The notes: generated by a model from the letters alone, not told the origin. Shown: positions 17,220 to 26,016, numbered from the stretch's first letter. The stretch is DNA of 64,000 nt from Sulfitobacter sp. M05 (GCF_029285175.1 NZ_JABEDH010000004.1:62001-126000); one strand, 5' to 3'. Program-made: numbers and translations.

Positions 17220-18860
17220 ATGAACATTTTATTTATCATGTATGATCAGTTGCGGTTCGATTATCTAAGCTGTGCCGGCCATCCCCACCTCAAGACACCG
17301 CATTTCGACCGCGTGGCAGACATGGGGGTGCGCTTTACCAATGCCTATGTGCAATCGCCGATCTGCGGGGCCAGCCGTATGTGCTTTTACACTGGCCGAT
17401 ATGCCTCAAGCCACGGGGCGCAGTGGAACGGGTTTCCCTTGCGGGTCGGAGAGCAGACGCTGGGCGACCACCTGCGCAGCACCGGCATGGATTGCTGGTT
17501 GATTGGGAAGACCCACATGAAGGCGGACGCCGCCGGCATGGCGCGGTTGGGCTTGGCCCCGGACAGCTTAATTGGTGCGCGACAGGCGGAATGCGGGTTT
17601 GACAGCTGGATCAGGGACGACGGGCTGTGGGGCTATGGGCCGGACGGTTATTATGACGAGAAACGCTCGCCTTATAATGAGTACCTGAAATCCAAAGGGT
17701 ATGACGGGGAAAACCCGTGGGCAGACTATGCCAACGCCGGCATCAGCGATGATCAGATTGCTTCGGGGTGGATGTTTCGCAACGCGGACAAGCCTGCCAA
17801 TATCCGCGAGGAAGACAGCGAAACGCCTTGGCTCACCTCTGAAACCATTGCGTTCATGGATCAGGCCAAGGGGCCATGGTGCGCCCATGTCAGCTATATC
17901 AAACCGCATTGGCCCTATATCGTACCCGCTCCTTATCACGATATGTTTGGCAAAGATCACGTGCCAGAGGCCAAACGCCACAACGTCGAACGTGACACCC
18001 CGCATCCGGTGTTCGGGGCCTATATGGAGAACAAGATTGCCCAAGCCTTCCAGCGGGACGAGGTGCGCGAAAAGGTGATCCCCGCCTATATGGGATTGAT
18101 CAAACAATGTGACGACCAATTGGGCCGGCTGTTGTCCCATCTTGAACAGACCGACAAACTTAAGGACACGATGATTGTGCTGACCGCGGATCACGGCGAT
18201 TATCTGGGGGATCACTGGCTGGGGGAAAAGGACCTGTTTCACGAACAATCCGTGAAGGTGCCGATGATCATTTTCGATCCGCGTGACACGGCGGACAGCA
18301 CCCGTGGCACCACCTGTGACGCTTTGGTCGAAAGTATCGATCTGGCCGCAACATTTGTCGAAGCTGCGGGCGGCGTGGTGCCTGATCACATCATCGAAGG
18401 GCGTTCGCTGCTGCCGTGGTTGCGGGGCGAAACGCCGGAGTGGCGGGCGTTTGCGATCAGCGAATACGATTATTCTGCAACGCCACAGGCGGTCAAACTG
18501 GGGGTGTCGCCGCGCGATGCGCGGCTGTTTATGGTCTTTGACGGGCGATACAAGATGATGCACGCCGAAGGCGGCTTCCGCCCGATGCTGTTCGATCTGC
18601 AGAACGATCCGGATGAATTTGAGGATCTGGCCAAGGGTGATGCCCACGGCGAGGTGCTGGACCGGATGTATGGCATGTTGGCGCAATGGGGCCGGCGGAT
18701 GTCACAACGGGTGACGCGCTCGGAGCAAGACATCATTGCCATGCGCGGTGCCTCTGGTCGCAAAGGTATCCTGCCGTTCCTATATGACGGCAGCGAAGTG
18801 CCTGAAGAGCTGACCGAGACCTATCGCGGTCCCGTGCGGCAGACCTATACGTCGGACTAG
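17220..18860 (+). CDS. sulfatase-family hydrolase (arylsulfatase / phosphonate monoester hydrolase type)
   Basis: A 546-residue alkaline-phosphatase-superfamily enzyme. The formylglycine motif is Cys49-Gly-Ala-Ser-Arg, the accepted C-x-A-x-R variant of C-x-P-x-R, so maturation by a formylglycine-generating enzyme is expected; none is encoded here. Metal ligands are visible in MYDQLRFDYL at the N-terminus and in LTADHGDYLGDH at about residue 320. The absence of a signal peptide means a cytoplasmic location, which favours a phosphonate monoester hydrolase or choline-sulfatase-like role on imported esters over degradation of external polysaccharide. It is a single gene, transcribed away from ugd. 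A GTGAGAGGTCGGGGAGG stretch before the ATG supplies the ribosome site. Confidence 0.87.
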   Translation: MNILFIMYDQLRFDYLSCAGHPHLKTPHFDRVADMGVRFTNAYVQSPICGASRMCFYTGRYASSHGAQWNGFPLRVGEQTLGDHLRSTGMDCWLIGKTHMKADAAGMARLGLAPDSLIGARQAECGFDSWIRDDGLWGYGPDGYYDEKRSPYNEYLKSKGYDGENPWADYANAGISDDQIASGWMFRNADKPANIREEDSETPWLTSETIAFMDQAKGPWCAHVSYIKPHWPYIVPAPYHDMFGKDHVPEAKRHNVERDTPHPVFGAYMENKIAQAFQRDEVREKVIPAYMGLIKQCDDQLGRLLSHLEQTDKLKDTMIVLTADHGDYLGDHWLGEKDLFHEQSVKVPMIIFDPRDTADSTRGTTCDALVESIDLAATFVEAAGGVVPDHIIEGRSLLPWLRGETPEWRAFAISEYDYSATPQAVKLGVSPRDARLFMVFDGRYKMMHAEGGFRPMLFDLQNDPDEFEDLAKGDAHGEVLDRMYGMLAQWGRRMSQRVTRSEQDIIAMRGASGRKGILPFLYDGSEVPEELTETYRGPVRQTYTSD

Positions 18861-18908
18861 GGGCAGGGCCCCCGCGCCGGCCCCATAAGACCCTGACAAA
18901 TGCGCCTG

Positions 18909-20021
18909 CTAGGTGTGAACCTGTGTGTTGAAATTTGACGGTAAGGTCGCCTCGATCAGCTCACAGTCCTTTGAGGCATTCACATAGCGGGTCTTGAGAA
19001 AGGGCGGCAGCACAAAGGCGTCGCCGGCAACCATATCGTGGGTCTTTTGCCCCTCTGCGTCGACCTCCAGCGTAAGACTGCCCTCTTTGACGAAGGTGAA
19101 CAGGATGTCCGTGTCGTGACTGCTCCACGGGGTTTGCCCAGACCCGTCTGGCCGGGCAACGGTCACCCCCGCCACGCCGGCGGTCCCTGTGCCAATGCCG
19201 GTATCGCGTGCGTCCCAGCCGGGAATGCGCCACGGGGTCCAGACGGCCTCGGCTACTTTGTGATGGACGAACTTACTGCCGCTCCAGTCCCGATCCGGGT
19301 TCACGGTGCCATTGGGCAATTCCATCTCGTGGTCAATGGTAGTGACATGTTCCGCCGGCACGCCCAGCTCCAGAACCTCCACATTTTCAGAGGCCTCCAG
19401 TACGCGATGGCGGATTTGTGGCGGTTGGATTACGCAATCGCCTGCGTTCAGGATGAACGGATCGCCCTGATCCTCATAAACCAGCCGCACCCATCCTCGA
19501 TAACAAAAGATCAGCTGAAAACCGACGGTGTGGTAATGCACCATATCCGGCACCGGTCCGCCGTCGGGGATGCGGATGTGAGAGGCGATGATCGACCCGC
19601 CCAACCGGTCGGTGATCAAATCGCGATACCGCATACCAGCCCGGCCAATCACCCATGAATCACTGTCCGCCAGACGCCGCACCATAAAGGAATGGCGGGT
19701 TTCGGGAATTACCAGCGGCGGGTTGGCATCGTGGATTTCAATCCGGTTCCCGTTCGGGCTGGTCAGGGTTGTTTCATTATCGGCAAAGGCAGCAGGATCA
19801 TCCGCGTAAAGCCGCAACAACGCCGGGGCGACATCCGCGTCCCGTTCCAATCGCAAGCGCAGCCCATGGCCGGAAACCACCGCGACGGAGGGGTCATCCG
19901 CAGGAAAGATCAGATCAAGGCGAAACCCGAGCGTGTTCAAAAAGAACGGCATCTCGGTTTTCAGATCGGTGACAGGCAAGACCAGTTCGGCCGTTTGAAT
20001 GCGCTCGGTTGGGTTGGTCAC
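18909..20021 (-). CDS. VOC-bicupin fusion protein of unknown function
   Basis: A 370-residue protein of three small beta modules. The start is the GTG at 20021 because AGGAG lies eight bases upstream; a longer in-frame start would add 17 unlikely residues. Residues about 8-105 resemble a VOC/glyoxalase fold (ELVLPVTDLKTEMPFFLN, SPNGNRIEIHDA). Residues about 150-220 form one cupin (HYHTVGFQLIFCYRG, GDCVIQPPQIRH) and about 280-360 a second (SSHDTDILFTFVKEG, GDAFVLPPFLKTRY). His residues fit metal binding in the first cupin. The enzymatic role is unknown; a dioxygenase, isomerase or hydrolase acting on a small acid are all possible. It is convergent with the sulfatase gene and stands alone. Confidence 0.72.
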   Translation of the reverse strand: MTNPTERIQTAELVLPVTDLKTEMPFFLNTLGFRLDLIFPADDPSVAVVSGHGLRLRLERDADVAPALLRLYADDPAAFADNETTLTSPNGNRIEIHDANPPLVIPETRHSFMVRRLADSDSWVIGRAGMRYRDLITDRLGGSIIASHIRIPDGGPVPDMVHYHTVGFQLIFCYRGWVRLVYEDQGDPFILNAGDCVIQPPQIRHRVLEASENVEVLELGVPAEHVTTIDHEMELPNGTVNPDRDWSGSKFVHHKVAEAVWTPWRIPGWDARDTGIGTGTAGVAGVTVARPDGSGQTPWSSHDTDILFTFVKEGSLTLEVDAEGQKTHDMVAGDAFVLPPFLKTRYVNASKDCELIEATLPSNFNTQVHT

Positions 20022-20183
20022 GGGGCCGCTCCTGAGATTGAAATATTGTATGCATGTGAATGTAACCCCCAATCCTTCACCTATTCGAATTGAGGCGTCA
20101 ATGGGGGCTGTCGGACTGGATGTGCCTTGCCGGCGGACAAGCGTGATGTGACGGGTCGACCTTTCTGCGATCGGCCCCTAGAG

Positions 20184-20206
20184 TTTTTCGAGTTTAGCTT
20201 GAGGCA
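20184..20206. repeat. copy of a dispersed TTTCGAGTTTA...CTTGA palindrome
   Basis: The stretch TTTTTCGAGTTTAGCTTGAG resembles sequences at 41071-41095 and 50507-50525. It is a degenerate palindrome in the 225-base intergenic region between the VOC-bicupin gene and the hydroxyacid dehydrogenase gene. No function is evident. Confidence 0.45.
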
Positions 20207-20246
20207 TCACGCCCTATGATAAAACGCCCGAAAGTGAGATAACACC

Positions 20247-21197
20247 ATGCACAAATTGTTGATTACCCGCCCCTTGCCACATCGGGTGCTGGAGGCGGCC
20301 AAAGCCTCGTTTGATGTCACGGTTCGGGCTGACAACTCACCGCTGAGCGTGCCGGAACGCGCCAGCGCGCTTGCGGATTTTGATGCGGTTCTGCCGACCC
20401 TGGGGGATCAGTTTCCGGCGGATGCCTTTGACGGCCAACCACGGGCGCGGATTTTGGCGAATTTTGGTGTGGGGTTTAACCACATTGATGCGGTTGCTGC
20501 CCGCGCGGCGGGGCTAGAGGTTACGAACACCCCAGGTGCCGTCACCGATGCCACTGCTGATATTGCCATGACATTGATGTTGATGACCTGCCGTCGTGCA
20601 GGTGAGGGCGAACGGATGGTGCGGGCTGGCGATTGGCCCGGCTGGCATCCGACCCAATTGTTGGGGATGCATGTTAGCGGCAAAACGCTGGGCGTGATTG
20701 GGATGGGGCGGATCGGCAAGGCGATTGCCAAACGCGCCGCTGCTGGCTTCGGGATGCAGGTGGTGTTTTACAACCGCTCACCCGTGACGGGCCTGCCATT
20801 CGAGGCAAGGCAGTTGGAAACGCTGCAAGAGGTGATGCAAGCCGCGGATGTTGTGGTGTTGGCCGTGCCGGCCACGCCGCAAACGCATCACATGATTGAT
20901 GCCGCCGCCTTGGCTGCGATGACATCGGACAGCTATCTGATCAACATTTCGCGCGGTGACGTGATTGACGAGGCTGCGCTGATTGCCGCCTTGCAAGACG
21001 AACGGATCGCGGGGGCAGGGTTGGATGTTTATGAGTTCGAACCCAAAGTCCCCGCCGCGCTGATCGCGTTGGAAAACGTGACCTTGCTGCCGCATCTTGG
21101 CACTTCGGCGCAAGAGGTGCGCGAACAGATGGGGCTGATGGCGGTAGATAACCTTGTGGCATTCTTTGCCGGCAAGCCGGTGCCAAATCCGGTTTAG
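20247..21197 (+). CDS. D-2-hydroxyacid dehydrogenase (glyoxylate/hydroxypyruvate reductase type)
   Basis: A 316-residue NAD(P)-dependent dehydrogenase. The nucleotide-binding motif is GVIGMGRIGKAIAKRA at about residues 149-164. The catalytic triad of the family is visible as Arg in NISRGDVIDE (about 235), Glu in LDVYEFEPKVP (about 264) and His in LLPHLGTSAQEV (about 282). The segment NFGVGFNHIDAVAARAAGL is the substrate-binding loop typical of glyoxylate reductases. The gene stands alone on the plus strand and converges on the iron-binding protein gene. Substrate may be glyoxylate, hydroxypyruvate or another 2-keto acid. Confidence 0.9.
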   Translation: MHKLLITRPLPHRVLEAAKASFDVTVRADNSPLSVPERASALADFDAVLPTLGDQFPADAFDGQPRARILANFGVGFNHIDAVAARAAGLEVTNTPGAVTDATADIAMTLMLMTCRRAGEGERMVRAGDWPGWHPTQLLGMHVSGKTLGVIGMGRIGKAIAKRAAAGFGMQVVFYNRSPVTGLPFEARQLETLQEVMQAADVVVLAVPATPQTHHMIDAAALAAMTSDSYLINISRGDVIDEAALIAALQDERIAGAGLDVYEFEPKVPAALIALENVTLLPHLGTSAQEVREQMGLMAVDNLVAFFAGKPVPNPV

Positions 21198-21320
21198 GGC
21201 ATCCGGCCTTTAGCCGGAGGCATTTGGTGCCGCCAGTGTCGCAAGAACGCGAAGCGTGGTAGGGTATTGGCGTTCCCCCTTCAGGTCGTGCGTTACGGGC
21301 TGGGGCACCTTCAGAACCAC

Positions 21321-21348
21321 AAAAAAGGGCGCGCCATCTGGCACGCCC
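21321..21348 (-). terminator. intrinsic terminator of the iron-binding protein gene
   Basis: Read on the minus strand, a 9-bp stem GGGCGTGCC / GGCGCGCCC (one G-T pair) with loop AGAT is followed by six T. It lies 25 bases after the stop at 21373 and is a textbook Rho-independent terminator. Confidence 0.88.
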
Positions 21349-21372
21349 TCGTGTTCGCATATGTTGGCAGGA

Positions 21373-22395
21373 TTATTTCCAGCCAACTGCGTTAAAGATT
21401 TTCTGCGCTTCGGGCAGGTTTTTCGCAACGTCTGACAGGTTCACGTCGTCCGCTTTGAATTCACCCAGCTCTGCAACGCTTTCGCTGCGTTCTACGCTTG
21501 GCACGGCAGGGAACTCATCGTTGCCGGCTGAGAAATACTGCTGTGCCTGATCGGAGGCCAGGTATTCAAGGAAGGCAATGGCGTTTGCCTTGTTCGGTGC
21601 ATGTGCTGCAACGCCGCCACCGGACAGGTTCATATGCGCACCCTCGGCGTCCTGTGCCGGGAAGATCCAGCCGATCTGATCAATATCAGCGCTCAGGCCT
21701 TTGACGTCTTTGCGCAGGGCGCGGGCAAAGTAATAGGTGTTCGCAACCGAAATGTCGCATTGGCCAGACACGATGCCACGCAGTTGGTCGGTGTCGCCAC
21801 CTTCTGGGTCACGGGCAAAGTTCGCAACCATGCCAGTTGCCCACTCGGTTGCGGCTTCTACGCCGTGGTTTTCGATGATCGAGGCCAACAAGGTCTGGCT
21901 GTAGACGTTGGAAGAGGAGCGGTGGCAAACCATGCCTTTGTATTTCGGGTCTGCCAAGGAAACGTAGTCCATTGGCGGGTCTTGTACGTCGGCTTTATCG
22001 TAAAAGATGATGCGCGCGCGCTGCGAGAAGGCGAACCATTGGTTGTCGTTGTCTTGCAGGTTTGCGGGAATACGCTCTTCCAGAACGGCGTTGTCGATGG
22101 ATTGCAGCACGCCCATGTCTTTGGCGCGTGACAGACGTGAGGTGTCGACAGTCAGCAAAACATCCGCCGGAGAATTCGCACCTTCGGCTTGCATACGCGC
22201 CAGCAGTTCGTCGGCTTTGCCTTCAATCCGGTTGATGGTGATGCCGGTGGCTTCGGTGAAATCGGAATAGAGCCGTTCGTCTGTGTCATAGTGACGTGAG
22301 GAATAAAGGTTCAGCTCACCTTCAGCAAATGCGGCATTGGCCAGCAGGGTAGATGTGGCCAGAACGGCGGTGGCGGTATGTTTGAAGAACGACAT
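21373..22395 (-). CDS. Fe(3+) ABC transporter periplasmic substrate-binding protein
   Basis: A 340-residue periplasmic binding protein of the FbpA/FutA type. Residues 1-24 form a signal peptide ending ANAAFA. The mature protein begins EGELNLYSSRHYDTDERLYSDF, a standard opening for ferric-binding proteins, and VANTYYFARALRK (about 223) carries the paired tyrosines that bind iron. Permease and ATPase genes are absent on both sides, so it is an orphan here and must use components encoded elsewhere. Its own terminator follows. The 250-base upstream region is AT-richer and contains small palindromes (for example AGTAATTTACT at about 22410-22420), plausible for iron control, but no canonical Fur, Irr or RirA site could be matched. 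Confidence 0.92.
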   Translation of the reverse strand: MSFFKHTATAVLATSTLLANAAFAEGELNLYSSRHYDTDERLYSDFTEATGITINRIEGKADELLARMQAEGANSPADVLLTVDTSRLSRAKDMGVLQSIDNAVLEERIPANLQDNDNQWFAFSQRARIIFYDKADVQDPPMDYVSLADPKYKGMVCHRSSSNVYSQTLLASIIENHGVEAATEWATGMVANFARDPEGGDTDQLRGIVSGQCDISVANTYYFARALRKDVKGLSADIDQIGWIFPAQDAEGAHMNLSGGGVAAHAPNKANAIAFLEYLASDQAQQYFSAGNDEFPAVPSVERSESVAELGEFKADDVNLSDVAKNLPEAQKIFNAVGWK

Positions 22396-22591
22396 GTGAA
22401 TCCTTGGTGTAAGTAATTTACTGATTTAGTCAGATAACGGAGATGCCTGGCGCGCGCAACAATCTTTATAAAAATTGTCAGAAATGAAGTGGGGGCAGGC
22501 GGCTGGCTGCCGTGCCCCTTGGACCGACGGGTAACCTACCGGCTAGGAACGCGAATTTGGGGTTGTGCGGACAGGGCTTGATAATTGCCAT

Positions 22592-22605
22592 TGTTAGCGC
22601 TAACT
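22592..22605. promoter_or_regulatory. LacI-type operator upstream of gap
   Basis: TGTTAGCGCTAACT contains a perfect 12-base palindrome GTTAGC/GCTAAC centred on CG, the shape of LacI-family operators. It lies about 42 bases before the gap ATG. A near-identical site precedes edd at 25992. In Rhodobacter the LacI-family regulator CceR controls the Entner-Doudoroff and gap genes; assigning this site to such a regulator is inference. Confidence 0.7.
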
Positions 22606-22646
22606 ATGCCGCAAATCAGTGCAGGACCCCCAGAGGAGCGTTTGTC

Positions 22647-23648
22647 ATGGTCACCAGGATTGCAATCAACGGATTTGGACGTATTGGTCGATGCACGCTA
22701 CGGGCGGTGTTCGAGAGCGGGCGTGACGACATCGAGATTGTCGCGATCAACGATTTGGCGCCGGCGGATCATCTGGCGCATTTGTTTAAATACGACTCGG
22801 TCCATGGGACATTCCAGCGCGAGGTGTCGGTAAAAGGGGAAACACTTGTGGTGGATGGCCGCGAAATTCGCCTGACGGCCACGGCGAACCCTGCTGATCT
22901 GCCATGGACGGATGTTGATGTCGCCCTTGAATGCACAGGCCGTTTTAACAGCCGCGACAAGGCTGCGGCGCATCTGGAAAACGGATCAAAGCGCGTATTG
23001 GTCTCGGCACCCGCGTCCAATGCGGACCGCACGGTGGTCTTTGGTGTGAACCATGATGATCTGACACCCGCCGATCTGGTTGTGTCAAACGCCTCCTGTA
23101 CGACAAACTGCCTCGCGCCAATGGCGAAGGTGTTGGATGATGCCTTTGGGTTAACGACAGGCTACATGACCACAATCCACGCCTATACCGGCGACCAGCC
23201 TTCTCATGATCGGGACCATTCCGATCTTTACCGCGCGCGCGCCTGTGCGTTGTCGATGGTGCCCACGTCAACCGGCGCTGCGCGGGCGATTTCACTGGTG
23301 TTGCCGCATCTTGAGGGCCGCCTTGAAGGATCGGCCATTCGTGTACCAACGGCCAATGTTTCACTGGTTGACCTCAGCTTTATGCCGGAACGCGGCGCGA
23401 CCGTCGAAACTGTGAATGCCGTCATCGAAGTGGCGTCGAAAGGGGTGTTGAAGGGCGTTCTCGGGTATGAAGAGGCCCCGCTGGTCTCCTCCGATTTCAA
23501 CCACAACCCGCTGTCATCAATCTTTGCGCCGGCGCAAACCAGCGTGACATCGGCAGGGATGGTGCGTGTGGTCAGCTGGTACGATAACGAATGGGGTTTC
23601 TCGAACCGGATGCTGGATACGGCGGTACATATTGGCAGCTTGATATAG
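22647..23648 (+). CDS. gap: glyceraldehyde-3-phosphate dehydrogenase
   Basis: A 333-residue NAD-dependent GAPDH converting glyceraldehyde 3-phosphate to 1,3-bisphosphoglycerate. The ATG at 22647 has AGAGGAG ten bases upstream, and the product starts with the Rossmann motif INGFGRIGR; longer in-frame starts would run through the operator region. The catalytic Cys151 lies in NASCTTNC, with HAYTGDQ and VSWYDNEWGFSNR following. Asp in AINDLAPADH at the end of beta-2 suggests NAD rather than NADP. Its position beside edd and eda, with a matching operator, suggests a copy dedicated to triose phosphate from the Entner-Doudoroff pathway. Confidence 0.96.
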   Translation: MVTRIAINGFGRIGRCTLRAVFESGRDDIEIVAINDLAPADHLAHLFKYDSVHGTFQREVSVKGETLVVDGREIRLTATANPADLPWTDVDVALECTGRFNSRDKAAAHLENGSKRVLVSAPASNADRTVVFGVNHDDLTPADLVVSNASCTTNCLAPMAKVLDDAFGLTTGYMTTIHAYTGDQPSHDRDHSDLYRARACALSMVPTSTGAARAISLVLPHLEGRLEGSAIRVPTANVSLVDLSFMPERGATVETVNAVIEVASKGVLKGVLGYEEAPLVSSDFNHNPLSSIFAPAQTSVTSAGMVRVVSWYDNEWGFSNRMLDTAVHIGSLI

Positions 23649-23706
23649 TCGGGCAGGCGTCCTGACCGATCGCGTTTGACACCGGGTAATTCGGGCCTAG
23701 TCTGCC

Positions 23707-23723
23707 GATACGTCTTTCGTATC
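23707..23723. promoter_or_regulatory. inverted repeat before the aldehyde dehydrogenase gene
   Basis: GATACG-N5-CGTATC lies immediately before the AAAGGA ribosome site of the aldehyde dehydrogenase gene. It could be an operator or a small RNA hairpin affecting translation; nothing else supports either. Confidence 0.35.
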
Positions 23724-23736
23724 TAAAGGATTAACC

Positions 23737-25191
23737 ATGCCCCTTCGCCCCCTTGGGATTGACCCGTCACATTGCTTTATTGGGGGGCGGTGGATCCCCG
23801 GTGAAAGCGGTGAAGCCCTTGAATTGCGCAACCCGTCTGATGGCAGCACCCTGTGCGCCATTGCCAAAGGTGGTGCCGCTGACATCGACAACGCGGTGCA
23901 GGCGGCAGAGGCGGCCTTGGCCTCTGATTGGGGCAGGTTGGCGAATTTCGAACGCGGCCGGGTTCTGTCGCGGATCGGTCAAGAGGTGCTTAAACACGTT
24001 GAGTTGCTGGCGGAACTTGAAGCCCAAGATGTCGGTAAGCCCTTAAAGCAGGCCCGCGCGGATGTGATTGCGTTGGCCCGCTATATGGAGTTCTACGGCG
24101 GCGCAGCGGATAAGATACATGGCACAACGATCCCCTATTTAGATGGCTATACGGTCTATTCTTTGCGCGAACCGCATGGGGTGACGGGGCATATTATTCC
24201 GTGGAACTATCCGATGCAGATCATCGGTCGGTCTGTCGGGGCGGCACTGGCGATGGGCAATGCGGCTGTTTTGAAGCCCGCCGAGGAGGCTTGTCTGACG
24301 GCACTTGCATTTGCGCAGATCGCGCAGGATGCGGGCCTGCCTGATGGTGCCCTGAATGTGGTGCCGGGGTTAGGAGCCGAAGCGGGGGCCGCCCTGACGG
24401 CCCATGCCGGGGTGCGCCACATTTCTTTCACCGGATCGGTGGGCGTGGGGAAACTGATCCAGAGCGGCGCGGCGGCGAATGTTGTGCCGGTCACCCTTGA
24501 GCTGGGGGGCAAGTCGCCGCAACTGGTGTTCGAGGATGCGGATATTGAAGCCGCTTTGCCGTTCCTGACCAACGCAGGAATTCAGAACGCCGGTCAAACC
24601 TGCTCTGCATCCTCGCGTATTCTGGTACATGCCAGCCGTTACGACGAGGTCGTCGCCGGCATGGCCGCACGCTATGCCGCGTTGAAGGCGGGGCCGGCGA
24701 TGGATGATCTGGACGTCGGTCCGCTGGTCTCTGCGCGACAAAAAGAAATTGTAAACGGGTTTCTGGCGCTGGGCAGTGACCTTGACGTGGCGGCGCGGGG
24801 CGAAGTTGTGGCAGATGCTCCCGGAGGTGGTGCCTATGTGGCCCCGACGCTTTTCACCGGTGTGGGGGCTGATCACAAATTGGCGCAGGATGAAATCTTT
24901 GGCCCTGTGCAGGTTGTGATCCCTTTTGAAACCGAAGAGGAAGCCGTGCAGATTGCGAATGGCACGGCCTATGGTCTGGTGGCCTCGGTCTGGTCAGCGA
25001 ATGGCGCGCGACAGATGCGGCTGGCCAAACAGCTGCGCGCTGGGCAGGTCTTTTTGAACAATTACGGCGCAGGGGGCGGGGTTGAGCTGCCTTTCGGTGG
25101 ATCAGGGCTTTCGGGGCATGGCCGAGAAAAAGGTTTCGAGGCGCTCTACGGGTTTTCCACTCTGAAGACAGTCGCAGCATTGCATGGATAG
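23737..25191 (+). CDS. NAD(P)-dependent aldehyde dehydrogenase
   Basis: A 484-residue aldehyde dehydrogenase oxidising an aldehyde to its acid. The NAD-binding segment IPWNYPMQIIG (about 151), general base Glu in LELGGKSPQ (about 257), nucleophilic Cys in NAGQTCSASSR (about 292) and EIFGPVQVV (about 388) are all in place, and length is normal. AAAGGA precedes the ATG. It is followed after nine bases by a short-chain dehydrogenase gene and then edd-eda, suggesting oxidation of a sugar-derived or alcohol-derived aldehyde feeding central metabolism. The substrate cannot be deduced; betaine-aldehyde or gamma-amino aldehyde types share this overall pattern. Confidence 0.9.
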   Translation: MPLRPLGIDPSHCFIGGRWIPGESGEALELRNPSDGSTLCAIAKGGAADIDNAVQAAEAALASDWGRLANFERGRVLSRIGQEVLKHVELLAELEAQDVGKPLKQARADVIALARYMEFYGGAADKIHGTTIPYLDGYTVYSLREPHGVTGHIIPWNYPMQIIGRSVGAALAMGNAAVLKPAEEACLTALAFAQIAQDAGLPDGALNVVPGLGAEAGAALTAHAGVRHISFTGSVGVGKLIQSGAAANVVPVTLELGGKSPQLVFEDADIEAALPFLTNAGIQNAGQTCSASSRILVHASRYDEVVAGMAARYAALKAGPAMDDLDVGPLVSARQKEIVNGFLALGSDLDVAARGEVVADAPGGGAYVAPTLFTGVGADHKLAQDEIFGPVQVVIPFETEEEAVQIANGTAYGLVASVWSANGARQMRLAKQLRAGQVFLNNYGAGGGVELPFGGSGLSGHGREKGFEALYGFSTLKTVAALHG

Positions 25192-25200
25192 GAGTTACAC

Positions 25201-25947
25201 ATGAGATTGAACGGTAAAACGGCCATCGTCACAGGCGGGGCGTCCGGGTTCGGCGCCGGCATCGTACGCAAGTTTCACGCCGAAGGCGCGCGGGTGCTGA
25301 TCGCGGATTTGAACGCAGAGATGGGGCAGGATCTCGCCTCCGACCTTGGCGCGGGGGTAGAGGTGAGTGCGACCAACGTGGCCGACGGGCCAAGCGTTCA
25401 GGCGATGGCGGATCGTGCTGTCGACCTTTGGGGGCAGATCGACATCCTGATTAACAACGCCGGTGTTACCCATTTGCCGGCTCCGATGGAGGACATCAGC
25501 GAAGAGGATTTTGACAAGGTCATCGCGGTGAATGTGAAATCAGTCTACCTGACCGCCCGGTCTGTTGTGCCATTAATGAAAGCGCGCGGCTCCGGTGCGA
25601 TCCTGAACGTGGCCTCGACAGCCGGGGTCAGCCCGCGCCCGAACCTCAGTTGGTACAATGCGTCCAAAGGTTGGATGAACAATGCGACCAGGGGCATGGC
25701 CGTCGAGCTGGCACCAGCAGGGGTGCGGGTCAACGCATTAAACCCCGTTGCTGGTGAAACCCCGCTGTTAAAAAGCTTTATGGGAGAGGATACGCCTGAG
25801 ATGCGCGCGAAATTCCTGTCCACAATACCGCTGGGTCGGTTTTCAACACCGGAAGATATGGGCAACGCCGCCTGCTATCTGTGTTCCGACGAGGCAAGCA
25901 TGGTTACCGGTGTCTGCATGGAGGTCGACGGCGGTCGCTGCATCTAG
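25201..25947 (+). CDS. short-chain dehydrogenase/reductase
   Basis: A 248-residue classical SDR. TGGASGFGAGIV (residues 12-23) is the cofactor motif, ILINNAGVTH follows, and the catalytic Ser, Tyr and Lys are visible in NVASTAGVSP and WYNASKGWMN. A C-terminal GVCMEVDGGRCI is typical of the family. An acidic residue after beta-2 (ADLNAE) suggests NAD. It is nine bases behind the aldehyde dehydrogenase gene and 69 bases ahead of edd, with a LacI-type operator in that gap. It may oxidise the alcohol or sugar whose product is handled by the adjacent aldehyde dehydrogenase; the specific substrate is unknown. Confidence 0.88.
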   Translation: MRLNGKTAIVTGGASGFGAGIVRKFHAEGARVLIADLNAEMGQDLASDLGAGVEVSATNVADGPSVQAMADRAVDLWGQIDILINNAGVTHLPAPMEDISEEDFDKVIAVNVKSVYLTARSVVPLMKARGSGAILNVASTAGVSPRPNLSWYNASKGWMNNATRGMAVELAPAGVRVNALNPVAGETPLLKSFMGEDTPEMRAKFLSTIPLGRFSTPEDMGNAACYLCSDEASMVTGVCMEVDGGRCI

Positions 25948-25991
25948 CGGAAACAGTTGCCTAGCGGTGGGATTTGCCGTAAGAACGCTCA

Positions 25992-26005
25992 TGTTAGCGA
26001 TAACA
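25992..26005. promoter_or_regulatory. LacI-type operator upstream of edd
   Basis: TGTTAGCGATAACA is palindromic apart from the central base pair and differs from the site before gap at two positions. It sits 11 bases before the edd ATG, so a bound repressor would block transcription or elongation directly. Two matching sites on two Entner-Doudoroff-linked genes argue for one shared regulator. Confidence 0.72.
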
Positions 26006-26016
26006 ATGGGTGAGAA

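Noticed and set aside
22396..22500. Fur, RirA or Irr box before the iron-binding protein gene
   Set aside because: Short palindromes exist (TGA-N5-TCA, AGTAATTTACT) but spacing does not match the TGA-N9-TCA iron-rhodo box or other consensus forms I know.
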